From assembly GCA_036476315.1 (NCBI GenBank), contig JAZGBI010000086.1, positions 1 through 40,938 of the forward strand: 40,938 bases of DNA, read 5' to 3'. Below the pieces are notes generated by a model. That model made no database searches. It saw only the letters and a program-made list of their open reading frames with translations, and had not been told where the DNA came from. The stretch comes from Candidatus Neomarinimicrobiota bacterium (GTDB lineage: Bacteria > Fidelibacterota > Marinisomatia > Marinisomatales > S15-B10). The translations under genes and the position numbers were made by a program. Below, piece by piece: positions 40,808-40,938 of the stretch. Position 1 is the first letter of the stretch; each line of letters begins with the position of its first letter.

Positions 40808-40938
40808 ATGACCGATCCAATAGCTGACATGCTAACCCGCGTGAGAAATGCGGCAAGAGCTGGACATCCCAGGGTGGATATCCCGGCATCGAAACTCAAA
40901 CTGGAGGTCGCGAAAATACTTCGCGATCACCATTACAT
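40808..40938 (+). CDS. rpsH: 30S ribosomal protein S8, N-terminal part (runs off right edge)
   Basis: The plus-strand frame from ATG 40808 gives [19 protein letters not shown] and then [18 protein letters not shown] up to the window end. This is the unmistakable start of ribosomal protein S8, a 16S-rRNA-binding protein. In almost all bacteria rpsH follows rpsN in the spc operon. Here none of the plus-strand frames in the roughly 60 bases before the ATG encodes the end of S14. Instead the divergent cyclase gene begins 42 bases away. AGGAAG lies about 9 bases before the ATG. Confidence 0.88.
   Translation, partial: MTDPIADMLTRVRNAARAGHPRVDIPASKLKLEVAKILRDHHY

Overview
The window reads as part of a chromosome of an anaerobic, Gram-negative-type bacterium, most plausibly a lineage near the FCB group (Bacteroidota, Marinimicrobia and relatives). 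The reasons are an SBBP beta-propeller surface protein, a cohesin-type lipoprotein, a CsgG-like/DUF5683 fusion, a predicted outer-membrane barrel protein with a metallopeptidase domain, and large Ser/Thr kinases with TPR tails. The phylum is inferred from gene style, not proven. Almost everything is on the minus strand.

Reading along the minus strand (right to left), the left part holds two operons. One (10263 to 4483) is a signalling module: Ser/Thr kinase, PP2C phosphatase, RsbW-like anti-sigma kinase, STAS antagonist and GAF-PP2C (RsbU-like) phosphatase, packed with overlaps of a few bases. The other (4245 to the left edge) encodes envelope proteins: CsgG-like/DUF5683, a cohesin lipoprotein and a seven-repeat SBBP protein cut by the window edge. 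A TPR/HTH regulator, a repeat-rich lipoprotein and a plus-strand metallopeptidase-propeller-barrel protein lie between 10.6 and 16.2 kb, with a REP-like palindrome cluster at 12.3-12.5 kb.

The centre and right (38999 to 16443) form a catabolic superoperon for anaerobic aromatic degradation. It begins with a MarR-type regulator and then bcrC-bcrB-bcrA-bcrD (ATP-dependent, class I benzoyl-CoA reductase, in the Thauera order). An acyl-CoA ligase follows, then an extra HgdB-like dehydratase subunit with a ketopantoate-reductase-family enzyme and its own activator ATPase. Next come had (6-hydroxycyclohexenecarbonyl-CoA dehydrogenase), oah (ring-opening hydrolase), dch (dienoyl-CoA hydratase), a 3-hydroxyacyl-CoA dehydrogenase/enoyl-CoA hydratase fusion, a two-gene molybdenum hydroxylase, glutaryl-CoA dehydrogenase and an aminotransferase. 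Together these cover benzoyl-CoA to crotonyl-CoA and on to acetoacetyl-CoA, except for thiolase, ferredoxin and ETF, which are not in the window.

The most unusual signal is in the junctions of this operon. They carry degenerate arrays with 7-, 8- or 9-bp units that begin at stop codons or end at start codons, and several ORF ends have been rewritten by them. Between bcrA and bcrD two inverted 8-bp arrays flank a four-helix-bundle (23S IVP-like) gene that has an in-frame TGA at its conserved Trp.

At the right edge a 5'-truncated CHASE2 adenylate cyclase abuts the plus-strand start of rpsH (ribosomal protein S8). This is an unexpected junction that may be a rearrangement or an assembly join.
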